From Beta vulgaris subsp. vulgaris (Eukaryota > Streptophyta > Magnoliopsida > Caryophyllales > Amaranthaceae): DNA of 64,000 nt. This document shows positions 52,662-63,268 of this stretch, piece by piece. The stretch is taken from NCBI RefSeq assembly GCF_026745355.1, contig NC_079209.1, positions 40,119,678 through 40,183,677 of the forward strand, read 5' to 3'. The notes beneath the pieces are model-generated. The model had not been told where the DNA came from, ran no database searches, and saw only the letters and a list, made by a program, of their open reading frames with translations. Made by a program: the position numbers and the translations under genes. Position 1 is the stretch's first letter, and every line of letters begins with the position of its first letter.

Positions 52662-55365
52662 AATCTTTGAATGTGCTCCGCATGTCAGGATGCGTTTGGC
52701 GTGCCGACGTTTCGCACGTGCAAAATCGAGGCTATTAACAAATTTCAGAAGCGCAACTAAGCGCGACGCTGTTGTGCTTCGCATCCTGATGCATGTGTTG
52801 TGCACTGTGCGTCGTTGATGCGTCAAGCGCAACAGGGCTACGCGCCACATATCATTACATCATATGTAGTTTCTTCTGTTTTTTCATATATATAGACCTT
52901 GTTTCACCCGATTTTGAAGATACTTTTGGGCACGACTTTTATGCACTTATATACTCTGGCAACATACATTGAAGCACTTAAATACATTCAAACTACATCG
53001 ATTTCCATTCAAACTATATTCAAGTTTCAAGATTGCTTCTCTCGCAGATTGTTACATAAGACCTAGGCGACAAAGGTAAATTTCATGAGGGCCAATTCTA
53101 ATTTAATTCTTGTTTTACAAACAATCTGTTGTCATGGTGTAGATCCTCAAAGAAATAAAACTTTCTTGTATGTTCTTTTCTAAATCTTTATTTTTTTATA
53201 TTTCTTTTATATTTAATTATATTGTTTATATCCATGCTTGTATGCTTTAATGTTTTCATCATCGAAATGCTTATTTTGCTAATCAAAGAACTAAATAAAT
53301 GTTCTAATGCTAAATTCAGATAATTTGAACAGTTGGATTAGGTTCCCTGTAATTTAGATTGCATAATAACATGTTACCAAATATCAGTCTTTTGCGTGTT
53401 TGATGAACCGACATAGATTAATTTATTACATTGATTAAACATATTGCGTGTTTATTTAATAAAAATAAATCTTGAACATGAATCGTATTAATTGAGGCCA
53501 AGAATGAGAAAATTTGTTCCTGACCATTTTTATACCTCATCCTCGAACTCAATCTTTGGTTCAATGATCAATATTGGAGTCATTACGGGAAATTTACATT
53601 AGATAAGTCTCTAAGTGTCCCTAAGATTTCACAATACATCTAATTAGGCTTATGACTCTTCCTTCAAAGACTTGTTGGCGACATCTTTATTCGATATAAT
53701 TTTTGAAACAAAATCTTTACAATGAGGTAGTCAAATTCGCGCTCATCCCGCGTAAGCAATAAAAACACGCCTACAATTTTGGGTCCGATCTTCAGTAAAG
53801 TGGCCAAAAGGTAGGCATAAAAAATCATGTCACATACACGGTTTTATTGTTTGTAAAAAGACACGCCAATGAGTTTTCAGTAAAAATTAATAAACTAGAA
53901 AAAAAAAGAGAATTTGATTCAGGTATTAGTCATCATAGGGTACTCAAACGGGGAGATACGATTATGTGTTTACACTACTTTTTATACAAATGTGTTAATC
54001 TTTTAATTTAGACTCAACGTTGCTTGTTTTGTTTGATTGTTGACATTATATATTGCATCTAGTACCACTAATTTCCAAAGTCTCCATAGAGGTTTAAAGC
54101 ATTTCAATGATGCCTTACTTCTATACTTCATCCACTTTCTAATATATTTATGTTTATGATCTCCATGTGAACCCCAATAATTCTCTATTTCAAAAATGCT
54201 TGTCCAATAAATAGTAGAGAACCATCAAAATATTATTGTAACGTGTGAAAACGCGTTAGCTTAATTAGAATTTGAAGTGGAAAATAATAAAAATATTTCA
54301 AACGAAATGAATAAAAGTCAAATAAAGGTATTACATCTTGGAATCGACATGGCCTAATGCAGGCATGTTTTTGTTGCCTGTGCAAGATGAGCGCGTATTT
54401 GACTACCGCAATGCAAAAGTTTTAGTTTCAAAAATCGCATTGAAAAGAATTTGCAACCAAGTCTTTAAAGGAAGACTCATAAAATTTATTGGATATTGGA
54501 AAATCTTATGGATACTTAGGGACTTATCCAATATAGATTTTTGCCTCATGACTTCATAATATGTTGATGAATCAAAGACTGAGTTCGGGGGTGAGGGTAT
54601 GAATAATATTATCAAGAATCAGATTCACCCATTGTTGGCAGCTACTTAATACGAAGTTATATGTTCATGTATAAAAATTAATCTATGTCGGTTCGTTAAA
54701 CACAAAAAAGACTAATTTTTAGTGACAACTTATTTATGCAATCAAATTATAGGGAATCTAATCCAAATCCAATTGTCCAAATTATTTAGCATTAGAACGT
54801 TTTTTATCTTTGATTAGAAAAAAAATGTGAGGTGATGAAAGCATTAAAGCATACAAGCATGCATATGAATATAGTATAATATATAGAAAAATATAGGGAA
54901 AGAAATATCAGAGGTTACAATATACAAGAGTATGGAATCTTGTAAGGATCTACATCATAAAATTATTAGTAAAATAAGAATTAAATGGAATTGGCCCTTA
55001 GAAAGTATATCTTTGTTGCACGGGTCTTGTGTAACAATCTACAGGAGGAGCAATTTCAAAACTTGAATGGAGACTGAATGAAAATTCAAATTATTTGATT
55101 ATATATTTAAAAAGTTTTGAGAGATCTTTCGTAGTATTAAGTGTATGGAAAAATCATGGTAAAATGCTCGTCGAAAAGCAGTTTCATTTATAGAAAAACA
55201 AGTGTCTGCCGTAGGAAGCCTGTGTAGCGCGCAAGCTGCTGCGTTTGCATAAGTCTTGGTTGCGCTTCCGCTTTTTTTGTAGATTGCCTTAGTGTTGCAC
55301 TCGTGCATTATGGTTTGCGAGACGCAAAGCTGTCCCGTGCTATATATCTGTTATTGACTAACAAA
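52662..55365. repeat. Foldback repeat, complete copy
   Basis: The left arm (about 52662-53850) and right arm (about 54340-55365) are imperfect inverted copies. Shared stretches include GATTGTTACA(C/T)AAGAC, GGCCAATTC, GCATGCTTGTATGCTTTAAT, TTCTAATGCTAAAT, CTATGTCGGTTC, GACTTATC and GATGAGCGCG. The loop is about 0.5 kb. No transposase or integrase frame is present. Outer limits are approximate, and a target duplication was not found. Two oppositely oriented copies of one LTR-like repeat would look similar. Confidence 0.8.
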
Positions 55366-55644
55366 TTATATTTTCGAACACACAATTAAAAGTCAAGTGA
55401 ATGTTTTTATTTATATTTAGTTTGAAGTTTCCAATGGGTCAGTTTGGCTTGTTTGAATATTAGCATGGAAAGTTTTTTTTAATCCCACTAATATTAACAA
55501 GTCTATCAAAACTGGATCATGAATTCTTTATATGATTTTTTATGCTAAATATCACTTATCATCGGATTGGATGAGCTATTTATGTTAGTAGGCTCCTCCG
55601 TTTCATGATCAAGATCAACTCAATCATATTGCATACAATCATAA
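55366..55644. other. Intergenic, nothing recognised
   Basis: AT-rich spacer between the foldback and copia C. Confidence 0.5.
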
Positions 55645-55649
55645 TTATT

Positions 55650-55810
55650 TGTAAGATAATAATTTCCTTGATTCAATAATGATTTACAATCTAAAGATAT
55701 AAACTAACCAAGAGCGATTACATGCTATACGGAACTAATTATACACCATTATACACCTACCTAAAATACCGAATAATGAAAATATTTCCATATTTACATA
55801 TATTCTAACA
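55650..55810 (-). repeat. 3' LTR of copia C
   Basis: 161 bp; it matches 61242-61406 with scattered substitutions and one small indel near 55722. Confidence 0.93.
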
Positions 55811-55820
55811 CACCCCCTCA
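55811..55820 (-). promoter_or_regulatory. Polypurine tract of copia C
   Basis: On the minus strand TGAGGGGGTG lies directly before the 3' LTR. Confidence 0.85.
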
Positions 55821-55875
55821 GTCGAAGCGGGAGGAGGACGGAAACTGAGATTGTCCCGAAAATCTTCAAATAAGA

Positions 55876-56880
55876 TCAATGGTAGGCCCTTGTGAAAATA
55901 TCAGCAAGCTGATGGCGAGAAGGAACATGGAGGACGCGAACCTCACCACGAGAAACTTTTTCACGAACAAAATGAATATCTATTTCAATATGTTTCGTGC
56001 GCTGATGTTGAATTGGGTTACTTGAGAGATAGAAAGCACTGACATTGTCACAGTAGACCAACGTGGCTTTCTTAATAGGACAATGGAGCTCAAGAAGTAG
56101 ATTGCGTAGCCAGCACGACTCAGAAACCACATTAGCCACTCCGCGATATTCAGATTATGCACTAGAATGGGACAATGTAGCTTGGCGTTTTGAGGACAAA
56201 GAAAGTAAATTGTCAACGAAGAATACACAATACCCGGACATAGAACGACGAGTATCAGGACATCCACCCCAATCAGCATCAGTGTAAGATATGAGGGTGG
56301 ACAAAGATGAAGGATACAAATGTAAGCCATGGTGAAGGGGCCCATTAACGTAGCGGACAATCCGCTTGAGAGCAGTCATATGTTCCTCCATAGGATTATG
56401 CATAAACAAACAAATCTGTTGTACAACATAGGAGATGTTAGGTCTGGTAAAAGTGAGATATTGCAGAGGCCTAGCAAGGCTTCGATAAAGATGAGGATCC
56501 AAGTACGGGGTGGCAGATTGGGAGCTCAATTTCGGTTTAGTGTCGACCAGAGTAGGAGATGTTTTACATGCCGACATGCCTGCTCGCTCAATAAGTTCTT
56601 CAGCATACTTACGCTGGGATAAAAACAGGCCACCTGCTTGATAGGTGACAGCAATACCCAAGAAATAACTCAAAGGACCTAAGTCCTTCATAGCAAACTC
56701 AGAGCCAAATAAAGACATGATAGACTGTCGTAGGGCCACAAAAGAGGTAGTCAAGATAATATCATCAACATAGAGGAGAAGATAAGCAGTATAGTTACCT
56801 CGACGATAAATAAACAATGATTGATTAGACTTGCTATTTGTGAACCCAATTTTGATGGCAAAATCAGCAAACCGGCGGTA
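55876..56880 (-). pseudogene. Copia C RT C-terminal half and RNase H
   Basis: The frame 56155-56817 begins in the RT palm with LLYVDDIILTTS, then FAMKDLGPLSYFLGI. It enters RNase H at TDADWGGCPDTRRSMSGYCV, with a frame change near 56155. YCDNVSAFYLSSNP and HIEIDIHFVREKV follow in 55876-56139, ending LADIFTRA. A lost base near 56155 removes continuity. Confidence 0.9.
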
Positions 56881-57331
56881 TCAGACTCGAGGGCCTGTTT
56901 GAGGCCGTATAAGGGCTTCTTCAAAAGACAAACATCAGGATAAGTGGAATCCCTGTATCCCAAAGGCTGATGCATATAGACAGTCTCATTGAGTTCCCCA
57001 TGAAGGAACACATTTTGCACATCAAGCTGATGAAGGGGCCAAGACTTTAAGATAGCAATACTCAAAACAAGGCGTATAGTAGCCGGTTTGACTACCGAGC
57101 TAAAATTCTCTCCACAATCAATGCCCACATGTTGAGTTTTCCAATCACCTACAAGACGAGCTTTATATCTTTCAAAAGAACCGTCGAATTTTTCTTTATG
57201 AGCAAAAATCCACATAGATCGAATGATATTAGCATTAGGAGGACGGGGCACCAACTCCCACGTCTTATTTTTAATAAGAGCATTAAATTCATCATCCATA
57301 GCCATTTTCCAATTCGGGTCACGTCACTCAC
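56880..57331 (-). pseudogene. Copia C RT N-terminal half
   Basis: The reading gives MDDEFNALIKNKTWELVPRP, RYKARLVGDWKTQHVGIDC, FSSVVKPATIRLVLSIA, LDVQNVFLHGEL and LLKKPLYGLKQALE, the usual copia RT order. The frame breaks after LKQALE near 56885. YKARLV is normally followed by A(K)GF-Q, and here the residues are altered. Confidence 0.9.
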
Positions 57332-58640
57332 TAGGTTATGGGGTAGTGGGGAACAGATAACATGGGTAGTAAGCGCATACTTTTGGTTGGGCTTGTGGAT
57401 ACCACGCTAACTACGCGTAACCGGTCGTGAGGGATGAGGGGGAGGCTGTGGAGCTGTGGTGGAGAGAGTGGCTGAGAGATTGAGACGGGGGAGACAAACC
57501 ACGTGGGCTCAGAGGCTGGAGGCCCAATCATAGAGAGGGGCAGCCCAGGAAGGGGGGGGGGGTCTACTGCCTTATACGGACTAGGGGAGGGCTGGGAGAG
57601 CCTAGAAATGGGAGGCACGGGAGAAGGAAGCCCAGGCCCAGAAGAGGACGGCCCATGAGAGAGGGGGAGTCCAGCAATGGAGGGGGACATGGGAAACACA
57701 TGCGGGGAACCTACAGGGAAGTGGGCTGGGGAACGTGGCCCACTAGGAGAGGTGCGGAATTGTGTTTGGGTTAATGGGGTTGTGTTTGGGCTAATGGAGT
57801 TGTGTTTGGGCTGAGTGGGAGGAATGTCATAATCTAGAAAATCATAAGTGATGGCAGGAGATGTATTTAATGAAGCAAATAGGAATGTGTGTTCGTGAAA
57901 TACGACATGGCGACTAGTGGTGATTTTCCTAGATGACAAATCATAACGTTTACTTGGAAGAATATTAAGAAGATAGGTGGCCATTTGTAGAGAATGGTGC
58001 CAAAAAGTGTGAGGTACGGACGCATGAACAAGAAGAGTACGAACAACATTATTAATACTCCGAATTTTACATTCCGCCTTTCCATTTTGAGATGAAGTGT
58101 ATGGACAAGAGAGACGAAATGATAGACCATGTTTGGTACAAAGGGTTCTAAAAGGCTCATTATCGAATTCTCTACCATTATCACATTGAATGTTCTTAAT
58201 GTCCCTTTTAAATTGAGTACGAACATAGGCCCGGAAATTCAAGAAGGTAGAAAAGACATGAGATTTCTTGGAGAGAGGAAAAGTCCAAACATAATTTGTA
58301 AAATCATCCAACACAACTAGATAGTAACGATGGCCCATAAAGCTCAAAATAGGAGATGTCCAAAGATCACTGTGAACAATATCAAATGGCATATAGTACT
58401 AGAAATAGATGAAACAAATGGAAACTTAATATGTTTTCCAAGAGGACATGAGTGACAAGCATTAAAACTACTATCATTATTACACTCAATAAAATTATTG
58501 TGCCTAAGAGAGTCCAAGATAGGAGCACGCGGATGACCCAACCGATCATGCCATATGGAAGGTGCAAGAGCAAAACTGGAATGAGAAAAGGCTTGATTAT
58601 TTGTGGTGGTAATGGGATATAATGTACCCTAACTCTCACA
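57331..58640 (-). pseudogene. Copia C integrase and proline-rich linker
   Basis: The pre-integrase motif IWHDRLGHPRAPIL is near 58560 and the CxxC of the zinc region near 58460. A frame change follows near 58390, then VHSDLWTSPI (first Asp), CDNGREFDN (second Asp) and SSQNGKAECKIRSI (Glu) in 57331-58392. A long proline/serine-rich stretch (about 57450-57800) follows, as is usual between integrase and RT in copia elements. Confidence 0.9.
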
Positions 58641-58757
58641 TCTCATGAGTGGGCTCCCCGTCTAAAAATCCTTCACAAAAAAGCCAAAAGGATCAAATTT
58701 AACAGTTGCAGAATTATCAGTAGTAAATTTTCGAACGGAGACCAAATTTTTAATGAG

Positions 58758-59642
58758 TTAAGGGGCGTGAAGGACATTTTTGAGAGCTAAGGGGGGATTA
58801 GGGGAAGCTAAGTGAGTATGTCCATAACCACGAATAGGAATACTATGACCATTTTCGACTACAATTCCACTATTTTTGCTCAAATTAAAATAAGACGAGA
58901 AATTACCTTGAAAGGAGGTCATATGAGAGGTAGCCCCGATGTCCATATACCAATTAGGATCCGGATGAGATAGCCCAAGAGTGTACATAGCCTGCTCAAT
59001 ATCTGTGGGAGTGGACTTGGCTTCAGCCGAATAGGCCTGTGGAGGTCGAGACCCAAGCATGCCCTGCTGGCTTTGCTGCTGCTATCTGGGTCTAGGAGTG
59101 TAGCCGTGCAGGTGGGCCTGGCCCATGGAGTAGATGGGAAAGGGTAGGGAGGAATGGCCCAGGGGGAGTAATAAGAGGCAGCCAGACCGGTTGCTACGGG
59201 TACAGCGCCGGCTGCTGCTGCGGAGGGTAGCCACCCTTGCCACCACCATTATAATTCCGGCGACCCTTGGCCCCACTGTCGGAACCACCCTTGGTGCCGT
59301 GATTTTGGTTTTTCCCAGTAGAAGACTGAGAAGAACCCTTCTTGCCACCATTAGATCCACGGTGGGAACAAGAGTCACCAAGTGAATTTGCATCCGCCAC
59401 TAAGGCCGAGGAAGCAGCTCTGATATTGGCCTTTTTAGAAAAATCGGCCTCTTCCAAAACCAACATAGAACGAGCTTGGTTGAAAGGCGGTAGAGGATTG
59501 ATTTGTCGAAGGAGAGTACCAACGCCACTGTAGGATTCAGTAAGACCTGCAACCATTGGCAAGACATGACGATTATTGGAAACCGGAGTGCCAACATTCT
59601 TAAGTTGATCCGCCAACATTTTTAAACGTTGACAATAGGCCT
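58758..59642 (-). pseudogene. Copia C gag C-terminal part and protease
   Basis: From 59642 down: [35 protein letters not shown] gag with frame changes, then a glycine/asparagine-rich tail, then protease with WYMDIGATSHM (DIGA in place of the usual D-S/T-G-A) near 58950. A classical CCHC knuckle was not seen in the tail. Confidence 0.85.
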
Positions 59643-60752
59643 AGGGGTGATAATGAGCCTGACAAGCTCGCGAGCAGCTCGGGCTCGGCTCGGTCAAAGC
59701 TCGGCTCGTTGAAGCTTGGCTCGAGACTCAAATGAGCCGGGCCGAGCTAGGCAAAACTCGGCTCGTAAAGCTCGTGAACAACTCGATTATTATTTTATAC
59801 TTTAAAAAAAAATTATATTAAAAAAAACTTTCACATTAAAAAAATTTAATACAAATTTATATTTTAATTTAAATTATAAATTATATATTTTGATTTGTGA
59901 TCCAACTTCACCTCTACTCCACTAGGCCTTAAAGTCCCACATTGGTTAAGAAAACAAGGATCAACCTTATTTTCTTTATAAATGGCTACTACTTCTTACT
60001 TTAACTTAAAGTTTAATTTTGTATCTCCTTGGTTGGAAAACAAAAACTATACTTTATTTTCTTCATAGAGGGAATGAAGTATATTTTTAAATATTTGATT
60101 ATTTAATACTTAAAATATTTGATAATCATTTCTTTAGCAAAACATGAAGTCTCACATTAAAATTTTAACAATGCTAGGAGGGATTCCATGTTATAAAAGC
60201 ATATGTAAACAAAACAAGGATATAATGAGTTTTTTTTTTCTTTAACAAAACATGGAGTCCCACATTGAAATTTTAGCAATGCTAAGAGGGATTCCAAGTT
60301 ATATAAGCATATGTAGAATGAGCTTTTTTTATCTTAAACAAAACATGGAGTCCCACATTGAAATCTTAGCAATACTAAGAGGGAAACCAAGTTATAAAGC
60401 ATGGGGATAGTGGGTTTATTTTTGTTTAACAAACCATGAAGTCCCACATCGAAATCTTAGCAATGCTAAGAGGGAAATCAAGTTATAAAAGTATATGATA
60501 GGTGAGTGAACAAGCTCACCTATTTCGAGCCGAGCCGAGCCGAGCCGAGCTAATTAGTCGAGCCTAAACGAGCTCACGAGCCGAGCCTTAACGAACTCAT
60601 GAGCCGAGCCTAAACGAGCTCACGAGCCGAGCTGAAGCCGCAAATTATAATCACGAGCTCGAGCTGAGCTCGGCTCCCCCAAGATCGGCGAGCTCACGAG
60701 CCGAGCCGAGCCCATGAAAAGTTAAACGAGCTCAAGCCGAGCCCAGTACTAT
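59643..60752. mobile_element. hAT-like non-autonomous element inserted in copia C gag
   Basis: It interrupts the gag reading between NASAY and CQRLKMLAD, which are adjacent in intact gag. Imperfect 8-bp target copies are ATAGGCCT (59635-59642) and ATAAGCCG (60753-60760). Subterminal GGCTCGGCTC/GAGCCGAGCC repeats lie inverted at the two ends, as in the 24400-25027 element. The interior has four tandem units and no transposase. Confidence 0.8.
60141..60503 (+). repeat. Four tandem units of about 72-108 bp inside the hAT-like element
   Basis: Units start at 60141, 60249, 60342 and 60432, each with AACATGRAGTCCCACATTG, TTAGCAATGCTAAGAGGGA and AAGTTATAAAAGCATATG-like sequence. A partial related phrase, AGTCCCACATTGG, occurs near 59932. 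Confidence 0.88.
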
Positions 60753-61159
60753 ATAAGCCGATGCATTCGGGAAGTCTTCCATGAGAGTACTAGAGAACTC
60801 TTGCTCAAGAGTAACGACCCGGGAAGATTTGTTGTCCTGAAAAATATCCTGAAGCCGCACCCATGCCGCCATAGCCGTGGAGTCGGCTTCAAGAATGATG
60901 TTATGAAGATCTCCCGAAATGGTAGCATAAATCCATTTCAAAATAGTGGCATCAAGAGTGAGCTATTCCTCCTTCTCATCATCAGTACTAGGCATTTTTT
61001 CTTTACCCTTGGAAGGAGGAATAACTCGGCCCACATCGAGTATTGCACATTTTCCATATCAACAGTAATAGGAATATTGTGCTTAATATTATAAGAGACA
61101 AGAGAAGAAGAAACATAAGAGATAGAAGAAGAAGAACTATCCTTAGCACCGCCGGTCAT
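60753..61159 (-). pseudogene. Copia C gag N-terminal part
   Basis: It starts MTGGAKDSSSSSISYVSS at 61159. After a frame change near 61010 and a stop at about 60960 it continues TILKWIYATISGDLHNIIL, AAWVRLQDIFQDNKSSRV and EDFPNASAY, where the hAT-like insertion cuts it. UBN2-type gag. Confidence 0.88.
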
Positions 61160-61227
61160 GGTGGTCGGACGAAAAAAGAGGACGGTGGGCGTAGCTAGGG
61201 AGCGGAAGAGTGAGAGAAAATACCCTA

Positions 61228-61241
61228 GCAATCTGATACCA
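61228..61241 (-). promoter_or_regulatory. Primer binding site of copia C
   Basis: TGGTATCAGATTGC on the minus strand, directly after the 5' LTR, matches the initiator-methionine tRNA type primer site (TGGTATCAGAGC) in its first ten bases. Confidence 0.88.
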
Positions 61242-61406
61242 TGTAAGATAATAATTTACTTGATTCAATACTGATTTACAACCTAAAGATATAGACTAAC
61301 CAAGAGTGATTACATGCTATAATTTAGGAACTAATTATGCACCATTATACACCTACGTAAAATATTGAATAATGAAAATACTTCCATAATTACATATATT
61401 CTAACA
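61242..61406 (-). repeat. 5' LTR of copia C
   Basis: 165 bp, TG..CA on the coding strand, matching 55650-55810. TTATT follows at 61407-61411. Confidence 0.93.
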
Positions 61407-61411
61407 TTATT

Positions 61412-61944
61412 GGTCATGAAAAAATTAGATACTTTCTTAGTCAAACATTACCCAATTTAAACTGTGTGAGAATATCTTATTCTTGAGTTGATTCCATTTC
61501 TCATCCATGATAGCACTATGAGTATCCGCCTCACTTGTTTGTTATCCTTTTGTTTATTTAGTTCTAATATTTCTCAATGTAAATATTCTTTTTTTTTGCA
61601 AATGAGGGGAACAATCCCAACTTTTCTCAGCATGATGTCCTGATTTTTAGTACTACCTATTTCTCTGTGCCTAGAAACATATGTATTATAAGAATCAATA
61701 GAGTAATATATCTAGGAGTGTAAGTCATTATGATATATTATTCTATATGGCGATTGAATAAATCTAAAAGTTAGAAATAATTGTAATTGAGTAATTGGTA
61801 TAAATTTGTGCTTACTAAACTAATAACTACTAACAATTATCTACAATCAATGTGTCCATTATATTATACTCAGGATTTAAAATCTATTTAGAATTTAAGG
61901 CACTACACATAATAGGATTGTAGACTATAGTGATACAATTATAC
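61412..61944. other. Intergenic, nothing recognised
   Basis: AT-rich spacer without frames or repeats. Confidence 0.5.
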
Positions 61945-61947
61945 TCA

Positions 61948-63265
61948 CACTGGTAAAAATTATTGCTTATTGTTGCGGTTTTACCCATACGCACCAATAA
62001 AACATGTCAAAAGAAAAAGAAAAAAAAAAAATCAAAAATCAACCTATTGCTACGGTTCTTTGTGAAAACCGCAACAATAGATGTCAACGGGAAATTTTCA
62101 AAAATGTTTGACTGGTTCCCACCCAAAACCGCAACAATAGATTAAAATAATTTTTAAAAACATTTTTTAATCTATTGTTGCGGTTTTGGATGGAAACCGC
62201 ACCAATAGATGGGCCAGATCTAAAAAAACATCTAGGGTCTTTTTACAACTCCCACCTCTCCCATTCATAGTCACTACCGCCTCTCTCATATCCTCTCTAT
62301 CTCCACGAGAGATAGATCAGACCTCTCTCATCCTCCTCATCCCTCTCTCTCCATGACAGATAGATCAGACCTCTCTATCTCTCTCTGTCTCTCTCCACGA
62401 CACATCCTCCCTCATCCTCTCTCTCGTCGTTGCAATTCGTGTCGTTGCGATTCGTTTTGTTGGTGGCTCACTAAGAAGTAATGACGACCCTTCAGTTTAT
62501 CGGCCTGCGATTTGTGTCGTTTGTGGCTCGCTGAGAAGCAACAAAGACCCTTCAGTTCATCGGCCGCTCAAATTCTCCTTCGCTTCTTCAGTCCGTTGGC
62601 CGCTCGAGTTCTCTCTTCTCTCATCGTTCTTCCTTTTCAAATTAACATTCAAATCTATTGCGAATTTAGGGATTGAATCGATTCATATAAGAAATTCCAT
62701 CAATTTTGAAGTTCGAATTGCAATTTGATGGATCTGGGTTATTCTAAATCAGTTGATTTTGGTTGACCTAATTGGATCAAATTTCATAATTGAAGTAGTT
62801 CGAAGGACAGAGATAGGAGTTCGGGTTTAGGATTTTTCTCATTATTATTTTGTTTAGAATCAATATGATGTTAGGGTTTTTGATTTTTATTTTTCATTTA
62901 TTTTAAATTTTTTTTATTTGTTGGATTTTGTGTATATGATATGTTAATATACAAATATGTTCTTATCATTAGTTCGTGTTTTATTTTTTTCTTACATTTT
63001 TTCTTCTTTCAAATTTGATGTTAAATGCAAAATAAAATAAAATAAATTTCACTTAGACCTGTACCTATCGCTCCGTTTTTGGTCAAAACCCACAGTAATA
63101 AGTCAAAGCTATTGCTTCGATTTTTGACATGAACCGCAACAATAGCTTGGCCTATTGCTGTGGTCAAAAACCGCAGTAACAAGTTAATTACCTATTGCTG
63201 CACGGCCAAAACCGTCGCAATATACCATTTAATGACCGCAACAATAAACATTTATTCTACTAGTG
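61948..63265. mobile_element. Non-autonomous CACTA element, complete, TSD TCA
   Basis: The left end CACTGGTAAAAATTATTGC and right end (RC) CACTAGTAGAATAAATG both lead into TTTATTGTTGCGG-type sequence. TCA lies at 61945-61947 and 63266-63268. Many TTGTTGCGGTTTT/AAAACCGCAACAA subterminal repeats lie at both ends, with a TC-rich tract at 62260-62420. 1318 bp, no transposase. It is built like the truncated element at 34902. Confidence 0.92.
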
Positions 63266-63268
63266 TCA

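Larger units (their letters stand above)
50058..54780 (+). repeat. Direct duplication, copy 2, of the LTR 3' flank
   Basis: Near-identical to 38410-43131. After 54780 the sequence continues through the rest of the foldback right arm, so this copy represents the uninterrupted locus. The CACTA-like subterminal repeats recur at about 50640-50805. Confidence 0.92.
55650..61406 (-). mobile_element. Ty1/copia retrotransposon C, decayed, with TSD TTATT
   Basis: LTRs at 55650-55810 and 61242-61406; on the coding strand they start TGTTAGAATATATG and end TCTTACA. TTATT flanks both sides (55645-55649 and 61407-61411). The primer site is at 61228-61241 and the polypurine tract at 55811-55820. Gag, protease, integrase, RT and RNase H follow in copia order, with stops, frameshifts and a 1.1-kb hAT-like insertion in gag. 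Without that insertion the element would be about 4.6 kb. Confidence 0.95.

Noticed and set aside
57400..57850. Possible separate proline-rich host protein
   Set aside because: The stretch is in frame with copia integrase and lies before RT, the usual place of a low-complexity linker in copia polyproteins.
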